Below, one piece after another: positions 43,743-52,783 of a DNA stretch of 64,000 nt. Origin of the DNA: Pseudovibrio zosterae (GTDB lineage Bacteria; Pseudomonadota; Alphaproteobacteria; Rhizobiales; Stappiaceae). The notes under the pieces were generated by a model. The model had not been told where the DNA came from. It ran no database searches and was given only the letters and a program-made list of their open reading frames with translations. A program made the position numbers and the translations under genes. How positions within the stretch are numbered: position 1 is the first letter of the stretch; each line of letters begins with the position of its first letter. The stretch lies in contig NZ_JAWXVZ010000003.1 in assembly GCF_033843645.1 (NCBI RefSeq), positions 124,001 to 188,000 on the forward strand, written 5' to 3'.

Positions 43743-44520
43743 TAACGAAAACCTCGAGGATCTTGAGCTTCTTGTCGATTGCGCCCGAGAAGGGGGCAAA
43801 ATCGCTCTCAAGTACTTTGGCAACAACCCGCGCAGCTGGCTCAAGGCAGGCGATAGCCCTGTGAGCGTGGCGGACATTGAAGTGGACCAGTTCCTGTCTC
43901 GCGAGTTGCGCGATGCACGCCCGGACTATGGCTGGCTTTCAGAGGAGACCGAGGACGACCTCAGTCGCCTTGATCATGCACGCATCTTCGTGGTGGACCC
44001 TATCGACGGAACGGGTGCTTTTTTGGGCGGCCAAACCGAGTGGTGTCTGTCCCTTGCCGTGGTGGAAAACCAGCGTCCCAGCGTTGGCGTCATTTACTGC
44101 CCGGTGCGCGATGAACTGATCACCGCCGTGACCGGAGGCGGGGCGTTCCTGAACGGCGACAAGATCAAGGCCTCAAATCTCGGCAGTCTGGAAGGGGCCA
44201 AGGTGGCCGGGCCGAAGACCTTGCTGGATTCTGAAGAAGCCAAAGCCTCTGGCCTGATCTACGCCCCGTACATCCGATCTCTGGCCTACAGATTCGCCAT
44301 GGTCGCCGCTGGACGGCTGGATGCAGGCACCGCACGAGCTCGAGCGCGGGACTGGGATCTGGCTGCAGCCGATCGTATCCTTACGGAAGCCGGTGGACAG
44401 CTGGTGGATATGAACGGAAATGCGCTTCTCTACAACAAATCGACCACAAAACACCCGGCTTTGGTGGCATCTGCGCGCGGACTGTTTAATAAGCTTCAGG
44501 TAATGGCTACTACGCATTAG
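43729..44520 (+). CDS. cysQ: 3'(2'),5'-bisphosphate nucleotidase / inositol monophosphatase family
   Basis: This 263-residue FIG-superfamily Mg/Li-sensitive phosphatase carries the metal motif DPIDGTGAFLGG (about 94-105) and a C-terminal RARDWDLAAADRI (about 204-216), as in CysQ. It should recycle PAP from sulfate assimilation, but assimilation genes are not nearby. The start is TTG 43729, with AAGGA about 8 nt upstream, inside the last codons of pmbA, so the two genes are coupled. Confidence 0.85.
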   Translation: MQEADNENLEDLELLVDCAREGGKIALKYFGNNPRSWLKAGDSPVSVADIEVDQFLSRELRDARPDYGWLSEETEDDLSRLDHARIFVVDPIDGTGAFLGGQTEWCLSLAVVENQRPSVGVIYCPVRDELITAVTGGGAFLNGDKIKASNLGSLEGAKVAGPKTLLDSEEAKASGLIYAPYIRSLAYRFAMVAAGRLDAGTARARARDWDLAAADRILTEAGGQLVDMNGNALLYNKSTTKHPALVASARGLFNKLQVMATTH

Positions 44521-44572
44521 TAGGGTCACTTAATTTTCGACATAACTGCGCAACTTGGTGTTGGAGAGAAAC

Positions 44573-44815
44573 ATGACTGGGCAAGAAAACACTACACAGC
44601 TTCTGCATCTGGTATTCGGTGGTGAGCTGGACGATCCAAGCGAAATTCACTTCCGCGATTTGAATGATCTGGACATTGTAGGCATCTTCCCAAACTACGC
44701 TGAAGCTCACGTTGCCTGGAAGGCAAAGGCACAAAGCACAGTGGACAATGCCCACATGCGGTACTTTATCGTCCACATGCACCGTTTGCTCGATCCGCAA
44801 AACGAGGGTAAATAA
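44573..44815 (+). CDS. DUF4170-family small protein
   Basis: This 80-residue protein matches the alphaproteobacterial DUF4170 pattern: LHLVFGGELDDP, EIHFRDLNDLDIVGIFPNYAEA and a final YFIVHMHRLLDP. The function is unknown. GGAGAG lies about 6 nt before ATG 44573. It is commonly found just upstream of the DUF374-waaA-lpxK lipid A genes, as here. Confidence 0.85.
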   Translation: MTGQENTTQLLHLVFGGELDDPSEIHFRDLNDLDIVGIFPNYAEAHVAWKAKAQSTVDNAHMRYFIVHMHRLLDPQNEGK

Positions 44816-44862
44816 GCGCCGGCGGCAAGGGCACGCCGTAACGCTCATATGAATGGATAGAA

Positions 44863-45561
44863 ATGCTGAAGAAGTTGGGGCGCCATCCCATTGTTCTGAA
44901 ATTGCTGGGCAATGCGTTGGCCTATTATTTGTGGCTGGTGCGCAGAACAAGCACACTTACCATGGAGCCAGCCAACTTCTATGAGGCGCACGCCTCTGAC
45001 CAGCCTTTCGTTCTCGCCATGTGGCATGGCCAGCACTTTATGGTGCCGTTTGCGCGGCCCAAAGACTGGCCATGCAGTGTCATGATCTCTCGCAGCAATG
45101 ACGGGGAGATCAACGCCATTGCCGCTTCCAAGCTTGGCATTGGCCTTATCCGTGCCTCCGGCTCTCAGCGTCAAGACCAGATCGCCAAACGTGGCGGTGT
45201 TCGTGGGTTTGTCGCCGCATTGCGCGCCCTCAAGCAGGGCATCACCATGGGGATGACCGCAGATGTGCCAAAGGGCCCTGCGAGAAAAGCGGGCATGGGT
45301 ATTGTTCAGCTTGCAAAACACTCAGGTCGCCCGCTGCTTCCCATTGCTATTGCAACCAGCCGACACTACGATTTTAACAGCTGGGACAAAGCCAGCCTGA
45401 ACCTGCCTTTCAGCAAGATCGGTCTGGTTTTTGGTGAGCCCATTCCAGTGCCAGAAGATGCCAGTGAGGCTGATCTGGAAATGTATCGCCTGAAACTGGA
45501 AAACGCCATGAATGAGGCCACGGACAGAGCCTATGCCATTGCAAAGGGACGCAAGTCCTAG
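44863..45561 (+). CDS. DUF374 lysophospholipid acyltransferase-like protein
   Basis: The 232-residue protein resembles the DUF374/LPLAT group of membrane-associated acyltransferases. It has a hydrophobic N terminus, a conserved HGQHF (about 55-59), SRSNDGEINA (about 76-85), GMTADVPKGPARKAGMGI and a terminal YRLKLENAMNEAT. The location just before waaA and lpxK suggests a role in lipid A acylation or modification, but no lipid substrate has been shown. It ends 1 bp before the waaA ATG. Confidence 0.85.
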   Translation: MLKKLGRHPIVLKLLGNALAYYLWLVRRTSTLTMEPANFYEAHASDQPFVLAMWHGQHFMVPFARPKDWPCSVMISRSNDGEINAIAASKLGIGLIRASGSQRQDQIAKRGGVRGFVAALRALKQGITMGMTADVPKGPARKAGMGIVQLAKHSGRPLLPIAIATSRHYDFNSWDKASLNLPFSKIGLVFGEPIPVPEDASEADLEMYRLKLENAMNEATDRAYAIAKGRKS

Positions 45562-45562
45562 A

Positions 45563-46861
45563 ATGGCGTCCATGTTGCTGACGACCTACAGAGCGCTGGG
45601 CGCTGCGGCGAACCCTCTGCTCCGCGTGTTCCACAGAAGGCGCGTCAAATCAGGCAAGGAAGACGTCTCCCGGCGCGAAGAACGTTTTGGCCGTGCATCC
45701 GTTGCGCGCCCGCAAGGGCGTCTGGCTTGGATCCACGCCGCGAGTGTGGGAGAGGCCAATGCGGTGTTGCCATTGGTGCGCGCGACAATCGAACGGGGCT
45801 TCAAGGTGGTGATGACCACCGGAACGCTGACCTCCGCACAGGTCGTGGCGCAGATTGAACTGGAGGGCCTTATCCACCAGTTTGTCCCTTATGACACGCT
45901 GCCAAACATCAATCGGTTTCTCGATCACTGGCAACCTGAACTCGCGATCACCGTCGAATCTGAAATTTGGCCAGTGATGATCACCGAGCTGGAACGCCGC
46001 AAGGTGCCGCTGATTGTCATCAATGGCCGTATGTCTGAAGGCTCGTTCCGCAACTGGCAGCGCGTTGGCGGGCTCGCTCGATCCGTATTCGGCGCACTGA
46101 AGATGGTTGTGGCCCAATCCGACGCCGACGCGGAACGCTTCAAGCGGCTGGGTGTGGCGAGCGCAGTCAACGCAGGCAACATCAAGTTCGACGGGAAAGC
46201 GCCCTCGTTCGACCCTGAGGCGGTGCAGGAGCTGCAACAGCGCATTGGTCAGCGCCCTGTCTGGGTGGCCGCAAGTACCCATCCGGGTGAAGAAACACAG
46301 GTGCTTGAAACGCATCGCTTGCTCACGCGGGCCTTCCCGACGCTGCTGACAATCATTGTGCCCCGCCACCCCAAGCGGGGGCAGCTGATCGCCGAGGAGA
46401 TCGCAGGCTTCGGGCTCTCAGTGGCGCAGCGCTCCAAGGGCGAAGAGATCACGCCGGACACCGATGTGTATCTAGCGGATACGCTGGGCGAACTTGGGCT
46501 GTTCTACAAGCTGGCTTCCATTGTGTTTGTTGGCGGATCGCTGGTGCCCATTGGGGGCCACAACCTGCTCGAACCTGCTCAACTGCATTGCGCAATCATA
46601 TCTGGTGGCAACACGACGAACTTTGCAGCCGTCTATCGGCAGTTCAACCGCGAAGGCGGGGCTCTCAAAGCCAGCAATCCGGTGGAGCTTGCCGCTGCAG
46701 TGGAGCGGCTTCTGAACTCCCCGGAAGAGACAGAGCAACTGGCTGTGAAGGCTGCTGAGTTGGTTGCCGCCGGAGCCGGTGCCTTGAACCAGACGCTCGA
46801 GGCGCTTGAGCCTTTCCTGCGACAGGAAACCTCCCGACAACGAACTAAGGGCGAGGTCTGA
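45563..46861 (+). CDS. waaA: 3-deoxy-D-manno-octulosonic acid (Kdo) transferase
   Basis: WaaA (KdtA) transfers Kdo from CMP-Kdo to lipid IVA on the inner face of the inner membrane. The 432-residue GT30 enzyme has the family N terminus with an Arg-rich start (about 15-40), WIHAASVGEANAV (about 50-62, with Glu 58 as catalytic residue) and FVPYDTLPNINRFL. A GT-B C-terminal half follows, with PRHPKRGQLIA and GGSLVPIGGHNLLEPA. ATG 45563 is 1 bp after the previous stop. lpxK follows 4 bp downstream. Confidence 0.96.
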   Translation: MASMLLTTYRALGAAANPLLRVFHRRRVKSGKEDVSRREERFGRASVARPQGRLAWIHAASVGEANAVLPLVRATIERGFKVVMTTGTLTSAQVVAQIELEGLIHQFVPYDTLPNINRFLDHWQPELAITVESEIWPVMITELERRKVPLIVINGRMSEGSFRNWQRVGGLARSVFGALKMVVAQSDADAERFKRLGVASAVNAGNIKFDGKAPSFDPEAVQELQQRIGQRPVWVAASTHPGEETQVLETHRLLTRAFPTLLTIIVPRHPKRGQLIAEEIAGFGLSVAQRSKGEEITPDTDVYLADTLGELGLFYKLASIVFVGGSLVPIGGHNLLEPAQLHCAIISGGNTTNFAAVYRQFNREGGALKASNPVELAAAVERLLNSPEETEQLAVKAAELVAAGAGALNQTLEALEPFLRQETSRQRTKGEV

Positions 46862-46865
46862 CGTC

Positions 46866-47900
46866 GTGCCTAGAAAAGCTCCCGCATTTTGGTGGTCACC
46901 GACACAGACTTGGCAGTCTGTTGCCTTGGCTCCGCTCGGCGTGGCCTATGGTTTGATCACCAGCGGACGCATGAAGCAGGCATCCCAGTACACGTCCCGC
47001 CTGCCGGTCATCTGCATTGGCAACTTCACGGTTGGTGGCTCCGGCAAGACACCATTTGCCTTGGCGCTGGCGAAAATGTTGAAGGCGGCAGGCTACAAGC
47101 CGGCTTTCTTGCTGCGCGGCTACGGCGGCACGCAGAAGGGCGCAGTGCATGTGGACACCGCCAAGCACAGGTCAAAGGATGTGGGCGATGAAGCATTGCT
47201 GCTCTCGCGCTGTGCACCAACCTATGTCAGCATCGACCGCGTGCAAGGCGCCAAGCTCATCGAACAATCGGATGCAGAGGTGATCTTGATGGATGATGGG
47301 TTTCAGAACCCATCTCTGCACAAGGACATCTCCCTCGTTGTGGTGGATGCAGCGACGGGCGTTGGCAACAACATGTGCCTGCCCGCAGGCCCGCTAAGGG
47401 CTCCGGTCAAGTCGCAGATCAAGCATGCGGATATGATGGTTCTGGTCGGTGAAGGCGCGGGCGCGGATCGGGCGCTGCGCTATGCGGCGCGCAGCGGTCT
47501 GGAGGTCATGCGGGCCCAGATCGAAGCGCAATATCCGGGCAGCGTCGATGGGGAGCGCGTGGTCGCCTTCGCTGGCATTGGCCGACCGCAAAAGGTGTTT
47601 GATACGCTCAGAGAAGTCGGTGCCGAGCTGGTGGAGACCATCGAATATCCCGACCATCACTCCTACACCGAAGAGGATGCAGAATACATACTCTCGCTGG
47701 TTGAGGGCAAGGATCTGCTGCCGGTTACCACCTCAAAGGACTTTGTTCGCATCAAGAACAGTCCTGAGGATATGCTGGCGCGGCTTGCAAACAAAACGGC
47801 AGTGCTGGATGTGGAAATGAAGATAAGCGACGCGGAGCGGCTGATGAAACACATCACCACAAAGCTCCAGGACCGCTTGTATGATCTTCCGCGCGGCTAG
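46866..47900 (+). CDS. lpxK: Tetraacyldisaccharide 4'-kinase
   Basis: LpxK phosphorylates the 4' position of the lipid A disaccharide, giving lipid IVA. The 344-residue protein has an N-terminal membrane-associating helix, then a P-loop GNFTVGGSGKT (residues 52-62), followed by FLLRGYGG and the conserved MDDGFQNPSL. GTG 46866 gives the usual family N terminus and lies 4 bp after waaA; an in-frame ATG at 46806 would overlap waaA. This is the fourth gene of the DUF4170-DUF374-waaA-lpxK cluster. Confidence 0.95.
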   Translation: MPRKAPAFWWSPTQTWQSVALAPLGVAYGLITSGRMKQASQYTSRLPVICIGNFTVGGSGKTPFALALAKMLKAAGYKPAFLLRGYGGTQKGAVHVDTAKHRSKDVGDEALLLSRCAPTYVSIDRVQGAKLIEQSDAEVILMDDGFQNPSLHKDISLVVVDAATGVGNNMCLPAGPLRAPVKSQIKHADMMVLVGEGAGADRALRYAARSGLEVMRAQIEAQYPGSVDGERVVAFAGIGRPQKVFDTLREVGAELVETIEYPDHHSYTEEDAEYILSLVEGKDLLPVTTSKDFVRIKNSPEDMLARLANKTAVLDVEMKISDAERLMKHITTKLQDRLYDLPRG

Positions 47901-47915
47901 CAGCGCGTTGGCGCT

Positions 47916-48140
47916 TTAAGCGACGCCTCCGGCTTCTTCGTAGCGCTTTACGGAGGCAATCACGTCCACATAGGCTTCCTGACGTGAAACGCTCCAGTAC
48001 TTCAGCTCGTCCAGCGGAATTGCTTCGCCAGTCACGGCGCAGCGCACGAAGTCACCCGGAGAAAGCACCTGATAGTCACCATCCAGATAACGGATTTTGG
48101 CTTCGCCCGGGATGCGTGGTGTGTCCAGTTTGTTCATCAT
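47916..48140 (-). CDS. DUF2093-family small protein
   Basis: This 74-residue protein has the DUF2093 signature: KIRYLDGDYQVLSPGDFVRCAVTG (given in part as GDYQVLSPGDFV at 21-32), then IPLDELKYWSVSRQEAYVD. Two adjacent ATGs (48140 and 48137) are possible starts. The single CAVTG Cys suggests a half zinc ribbon, but no metal is shown. It converges with lpxK, 15 bp apart; a weak hairpin AGCGC-GCGCT lies in the gap. Confidence 0.85.
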   Translation of the reverse strand: MMNKLDTPRIPGEAKIRYLDGDYQVLSPGDFVRCAVTGEAIPLDELKYWSVSRQEAYVDVIASVKRYEEAGGVA

Positions 48141-48198
48141 GGTTTTCGTAATTCCTGTTTTATCGTTTCATAACGCGTGACGTATGAAAACGCCAGCC

Positions 48199-49635
48199 CT
48201 AGCGCGTGCGGATGGGCTGTTGGGATTGGAGCGCATCGGCGGGCAGGTCCGCCGTTGCCGCTTCGCTGGACACCGCCGCGTTCTCGTTCTTGCTGCGCAA
48301 CTTGGCAAGCACCCGCCAGCAGATGATCTGGGCTGCAATTGCAAACAGCACGCCGCCAATCGCCTGACCGGCCAGCACGCCGTTGGCGCCGAAGTAAGCT
48401 CCGCCAACCCAGGTGAACGGAATGGTGCCCAGAGTAGCCCGGCCCCAGTTGAACAGGGTGGAATAGAGCGGGAAACCCAGATTGTTGAACGCGGCGTTGG
48501 TAACGAAAAGAGCTGCATTGAACAGGAACCCAGCGGCGGCAAAGGTGCAGAAGAAGGCCAGAAGATCCCGGCTGTCCCCTGTCGCGTTGAACAAATAGGC
48601 CAGAGGTTCTTGCAGCAGGAACAAAAGCGCCCACGCCAACAGCGAATAGATGATCACGAAGATCAGCGCATCCTTGAGGGCCCGGTTGAGCCGGTCAAAC
48701 AGGCCAGCCCCAAGGTTCTGGCCAAGGATCGGGCCAACCGCGCCTGACAGCGCGAACAGCGCCCCAAACGCCACAGGGATGACGCGGCCCACAATCGCCC
48801 ATCCGGCGACGGCTTCATCGCCAAAGGCGGCGATTTCCATGGTGACCCACGCGTTCCCGACCGGGGTTGCCACGTTGGTCAAAACGGCAGGCAGGGCAAC
48901 AGCCATTAGCGCCTTCAGGTCTTCGCGGGCGTGCAGAAGTTCAGGCTTGCCCAGAAGGTTGTGAATGTGAATGGTGGCCCACAATCCCACCGCAACCATG
49001 GCGACGCGCGACAAGACAGACACGATGGCAGCGCCGTCGATGCCGAGGCCGAACAGAAAGATGAAGACGGGATCGAGCAGGGCAATGATGACACCACCAA
49101 GGAGCGTCAGGTACATCGCCCGTTTGGCGTCTCCCACGGCGCGCAGCAGCGCAGAGAGCACCATGCCCATGCACAACAGCGGCATGGATGGGACGACGAT
49201 TTGCAAGTAGCCGAGCGCGAAGTCATAGGTGGGGCCCGAGGCACCGAGAACGGCAATCAGGTCTCCCAGAATGGGAAAGAGCGCCGCTGCCATCAGGCAT
49301 GCCACCGTGAACGATGCCGCCAACGCCACACCAGCCATACGGCGCGCGGCCTTTGCATCGCCAGCCCCCAAGCGACGGGAAACAGTCGCACTGGCTGCAA
49401 TGGAAAGGCCGATGCCCACAGCGGTGTTGAAGAACATGATGGTGCCAGCGTAGCCAATGGCCGCTGCCAGCTCTGCCACGCCAAGCTGCGAGATGTAGAA
49501 CAGGTTCGCGAAGTCAACAATGAAGATCGCAACCAGACCGATGGAGCCGGTAGAGGTCATCACCAGCACATGGTGCATGGTCGAGCCCTGCGTGAACTTT
49601 GCCTGGCTTCGTGCTGCCGGGGAAGGGGAGGTCAT
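48199..49635 (-). CDS. MATE-family efflux transporter
   Basis: The 478-residue protein has about 12 hydrophobic helices in two MATE repeats. Typical features include VDFANLFYISQLGVAELAAAI in the first repeat and a matching GDEAVAGWAIVGRVIP in the second, plus SRRLGAGD in the first intracellular loop. It likely uses Na+ or H+ to export cationic drugs or metabolites. It begins 8 bp after a MerR-family gene ends on the same strand and is probably controlled by it. Confidence 0.92.
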   Translation of the reverse strand: MTSPSPAARSQAKFTQGSTMHHVLVMTSTGSIGLVAIFIVDFANLFYISQLGVAELAAAIGYAGTIMFFNTAVGIGLSIAASATVSRRLGAGDAKAARRMAGVALAASFTVACLMAAALFPILGDLIAVLGASGPTYDFALGYLQIVVPSMPLLCMGMVLSALLRAVGDAKRAMYLTLLGGVIIALLDPVFIFLFGLGIDGAAIVSVLSRVAMVAVGLWATIHIHNLLGKPELLHAREDLKALMAVALPAVLTNVATPVGNAWVTMEIAAFGDEAVAGWAIVGRVIPVAFGALFALSGAVGPILGQNLGAGLFDRLNRALKDALIFVIIYSLLAWALLFLLQEPLAYLFNATGDSRDLLAFFCTFAAAGFLFNAALFVTNAAFNNLGFPLYSTLFNWGRATLGTIPFTWVGGAYFGANGVLAGQAIGGVLFAIAAQIICWRVLAKLRSKNENAAVSSEAATADLPADALQSQQPIRTR

Positions 49636-49643
49636 GGGGTGTC

Positions 49644-50075
49644 TTATCTCGATTGTTTGGGTGCAGGCATGGGCGTGTCCGCAGAGAGTGTTTCAATCAC
49701 GCGGCATTCACCAATGCGGCCTTCGCAGCTGTGGTCCAGCATGCGCGTAAGCTCGGTACGCAACATCTCCAGTCGGCGGATCTTTTCTTCCACCTCCGAA
49801 AGATGCGCGGCGGCAATTTTGTCGGCATCCTTGCAAATGGCTTCGGGGTGTTCGCTAAGCTCCATGAGCTCGCCGATCATCTCCAGTGAAAACCCAAGAT
49901 CTCGGCCATGGCGAATGAAGGCAAGACGGCGCAGATGGTCTTCGCTATAGCGCCGCTGACCACCCTCGGTGCGCGGCGGTGCTGGCAGCAGACCGCGTTG
50001 CTCATAGAAGCGGATGGTCTGCACCTTGGTGCCCGTGCATTGGGCCAAAGTGCCTATCGAGTAGTCTTGCGGCAT
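49644..50075 (-). CDS. MerR-family regulator, heavy-metal (CadR/PbrR-like) type
   Basis: The 143-residue activator/repressor has a MerR helix-turn-helix (about 6-45: IGTLAQCTGTKVQTIRFYEQRGL) and a dimerisation helix. Cys 81, Cys 117 and Cys 124 match the three-Cys metal site of CadR/PbrR proteins in spacing. This suggests response to a divalent soft metal, unlike CueR types, which lack the Cys in the first position. The start is ATG 50075. It precedes the MATE gene by 8 bp, so the exporter may be induced by the metal. Ligand and promoter are unproven. Confidence 0.85.
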   Translation of the reverse strand: MPQDYSIGTLAQCTGTKVQTIRFYEQRGLLPAPPRTEGGQRRYSEDHLRRLAFIRHGRDLGFSLEMIGELMELSEHPEAICKDADKIAAAHLSEVEEKIRRLEMLRTELTRMLDHSCEGRIGECRVIETLSADTPMPAPKQSR

Positions 50076-50147
50076 GAGTGCGCTTTCAAAATCCTTCAAT
50101 GACTGAAGGTTTATTTGGCGCAGCCATGCCCACAAATCAAGTTGGAA

Positions 50148-51944
50148 TTACGGATGGTTGCTTTCTTGCGGCCTTGCGTGAGAAGCGGCGCTCTGGCTTG
50201 GCGTGCGCTGGTGAAGCTTTTCAGAGCCCGCATAGGTGCCGCCCTCAAGCTGCATCTGCAAGCGTTCCTCGTCACGTGCCCGTACATCGGCTTCGATCTC
50301 GGAAATACGGTCCTGTGGCAGGCCAAGGAACGAGAGCGCCGTGCGTCCGAACACCAGACTGGATTCAAACGTCTCGCGGATCTGAAAGTCCACACCAAGG
50401 CGATGCAGATCAAGCGCATGGGCCCGGTCTGTCGCGCGGCAATAGATGGCAGCTTTCGGAAACTCAGCACGGATCTGCTTCACGGCTTGGCGCATCACCT
50501 GATCGTTCTCGATACACAGGGCAATCAAGGTTGCAGTGTCACCGCCTGCCGCCTTTAGCACGTCAAGACGCGTGGCATCACCGTAGTAGATGCTGTAGCC
50601 AAGTTTGCGCGCGTAGTTGATGCGGTCCGGGCGGTTGTCCAGCGCGGTAATCGAGATGCCTTCAGAAGTCAGCATCTGAGAAACCATCATGCCAAAGCGA
50701 CCGAAGCCGACGATCAACACGCTTGGGTGCGCTTCACTGAACCCTTCAATGTGTTCTGACGTGACACCGGCCTTGTTGAGGCGTGCAGCTACAAAATCCA
50801 GTCCCATCCCGGCGATCGGAGTGAGCAGCATGGACAGGATCACGATTGCGGTCAGGATGTTGTTGGTTTCAAGCGGCAGAATGGCGCTGCCCGCAGCTGC
50901 GGCAAACAGCACAAAGGCAAACTCACCCCCTTGAGGCAGCGTTACCGCAATACGAAGCGCGTCCGAGTTGTTGGAGCCGAAGGTGCGGGCCAGCGCCCAG
51001 ATGATGATGCCTTTGATCAGCATCAGGGCCAGCACACCCACAGCCACAATCAACCAGTTGGCTGCAATGATATCGAGCTGAAGGGCCATGCCCACGGCAA
51101 TGAAGAACAAACCCATCAAAAGAGAACGGAAGGGCTCAATGTCTGCTTCGAGCGTATGGCGGAAGCTTGATTCAGCAAGCATGACGCCAGAAAGGAACGC
51201 ACCAAGCGCCATCGACAGGCCCACCAGCTGCATCAAGCCTGCACTACCCAAGGCGACAAGCAGAGCCGCAGCCAGCATGACCTCTCGAGCGCGGCTGGAC
51301 GCCAGAAAACTGAACACCGGAGAAAGCAGATACCGCCCTGCAAGAACAACACCGGCCACCGCACCCACGATCATCACCACTTCAAACGCCAGTTCGGCGT
51401 AAGAACTGGGGCCCATTTTCGGCGACAGCAACGCGACCATGGACAGCAGCGGCACGATGGACATGTCCTGAAACAACAGAATGCCGAAGGCGCGCTGACC
51501 ATATGGCGCACCAAGTTGGCCGCGTTCCTGCAAGATCTGAATGGCAAATGCGGTTGAAGACAGCGCAAGCCCAAAGCCTGCCACCAGCGCCACGTTCATG
51601 GGCTGGCCAATGAGCCACAACAGCGCGCAGAGGACGATCCCCGAAACAATCACCTGAGAAGACCCAAGGCCGAATATGTCTCGTTTCATCTTCCAGAGGC
51701 GGGCTGGCTCCAACTCCAGCCCGATGACAAATAAGAGGAGGACGACCCCCAGTTCGGCAAAGGTCAGAATTTGGTGCGCATCACTGAAGAAATTTAGGCC
51801 GAAGGGGCCAATCGCAAGCCCGGCGAGCAGATAGCCCACCACCGAACCGAGACCAATGCGTTTGGCCAGCGGAACCGCGACGACGGCTGCCGACAAGAAC
51901 ATGATGGTTTCGACGAAAAACGGCGGGACGTGGGGCTCGGCCAT
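50148..51944 (-). CDS. Kef-type monovalent cation:proton antiporter (CPA2)
   Basis: This 598-residue inner-membrane protein has about 12 helices of the CPA2 family (about 10-385), with LLLFVIGLELEPARLW and GAFLSGVMLAESSFRHTLEADIEPF, followed by a TrkA-N/RCK nucleotide-binding domain at about 400-515 (VLIVGFGRFGMMVSQML). A charged tail follows. It resembles KefB/KefC potassium efflux antiporters, which are gated by glutathione adducts; the ancillary KefF/G-type gene is absent. ATG 51944 is preferred; the longer frame to 52031 has a polar leader and no RBS. Confidence 0.92.
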   Translation of the reverse strand: MAEPHVPPFFVETIMFLSAAVVAVPLAKRIGLGSVVGYLLAGLAIGPFGLNFFSDAHQILTFAELGVVLLLFVIGLELEPARLWKMKRDIFGLGSSQVIVSGIVLCALLWLIGQPMNVALVAGFGLALSSTAFAIQILQERGQLGAPYGQRAFGILLFQDMSIVPLLSMVALLSPKMGPSSYAELAFEVVMIVGAVAGVVLAGRYLLSPVFSFLASSRAREVMLAAALLVALGSAGLMQLVGLSMALGAFLSGVMLAESSFRHTLEADIEPFRSLLMGLFFIAVGMALQLDIIAANWLIVAVGVLALMLIKGIIIWALARTFGSNNSDALRIAVTLPQGGEFAFVLFAAAAGSAILPLETNNILTAIVILSMLLTPIAGMGLDFVAARLNKAGVTSEHIEGFSEAHPSVLIVGFGRFGMMVSQMLTSEGISITALDNRPDRINYARKLGYSIYYGDATRLDVLKAAGGDTATLIALCIENDQVMRQAVKQIRAEFPKAAIYCRATDRAHALDLHRLGVDFQIRETFESSLVFGRTALSFLGLPQDRISEIEADVRARDEERLQMQLEGGTYAGSEKLHQRTPSQSAASHARPQESNHP

Positions 51945-52123
51945 TGAAGGGCTAATTCCTGTGAGTATGCGGTTAATTTCAACGTACTGGCGGTCTTCAT
52001 TGAAGGATAGCCAGAAATACTCAACGAGCAATTACAGTTTCTTGACCGTTTGGCCAAAGAAAGGTGGTGTTGCTCCTTAAGTACAACCGCGAGCGCAGGG
52101 AACAGGGCGCGAGGGGCGTTCTG

Positions 52124-52756
52124 CTAGGTATTGAGAAGCTTGTAGCGGGTCAAAATCGCCTTGAGACTCTGTGGATCCTCATAAAGGTGTGATTTAAGAC
52201 CCGCTTCCTGTGCGCCGTGCACGTTCGCTAACTTATCGTCAATGAAAAGTGTGGCGTGGGTAGGGTAGCCGTAGTGCTCACAGATTCTGCGGAAAACCTG
52301 TGGATCAGGCTTTTTGCAGAAAAATTCCGCTGAAACATGGATGTTGTCGCCGAAAATCTCGATGGCTTCCGGCGCGCATGTCTCCAGTCCGGCCTTGTAA
52401 AGAAAGCCATTGTTGGTCAGCACGGCGGCGTCAACGTTCTCGGCAACCTGATTGGCCAAAGCAAGCACCTGCGGGCGAGGGCGCATCATGGACCGGCGTA
52501 TGCGAAAGAACTCCTCCATGGTGATGGGGTAGCCCAGACGTTCTGCAAACCCGGCCAAATGACCTTCGGCTGTGTCGGGGTCGCCCGCGTCGGCCCCTTC
52601 ATCAAATCCAGAGCCCCAGATGGCGGCTTCGACCTCCGCGCTGGGGCGATCTGCGAGCCGCGCATACGCTTCTACACGGCCAGGCTCGTCGAAATCGTAG
52701 AGGACGCCGTCTTGGTCGAAAACGACAAAATCAACGCGTTCCATTATCGTGGCCAT
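52124..52756 (-). CDS. HAD-superfamily hydrolase (HAD-IA type)
   Basis: This 210-residue protein has motif I DQDGVLYD (about 14-21), where the second position is Gln instead of the usual Asp in DxD; this is a notable change. Motif II is LTNNGF (about 114-119), the Lys is in CKKPDP (about 148-153) and motif IV is FIDDKLANV (about 173-181). The cap domain is small-helical, as in HAD-IA epoxide hydrolases and phosphatases. The activity is not predictable. ATG 52756 has GAGAT just upstream. It is downstream of tldD, 27 bp past its end. Confidence 0.82.
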   Translation of the reverse strand: MATIMERVDFVVFDQDGVLYDFDEPGRVEAYARLADRPSAEVEAAIWGSGFDEGADAGDPDTAEGHLAGFAERLGYPITMEEFFRIRRSMMRPRPQVLALANQVAENVDAAVLTNNGFLYKAGLETCAPEAIEIFGDNIHVSAEFFCKKPDPQVFRRICEHYGYPTHATLFIDDKLANVHGAQEAGLKSHLYEDPQSLKAILTRYKLLNT

Positions 52757-52783
52757 TTGATCTCGCAGAGTGCCGTTGAGCTA

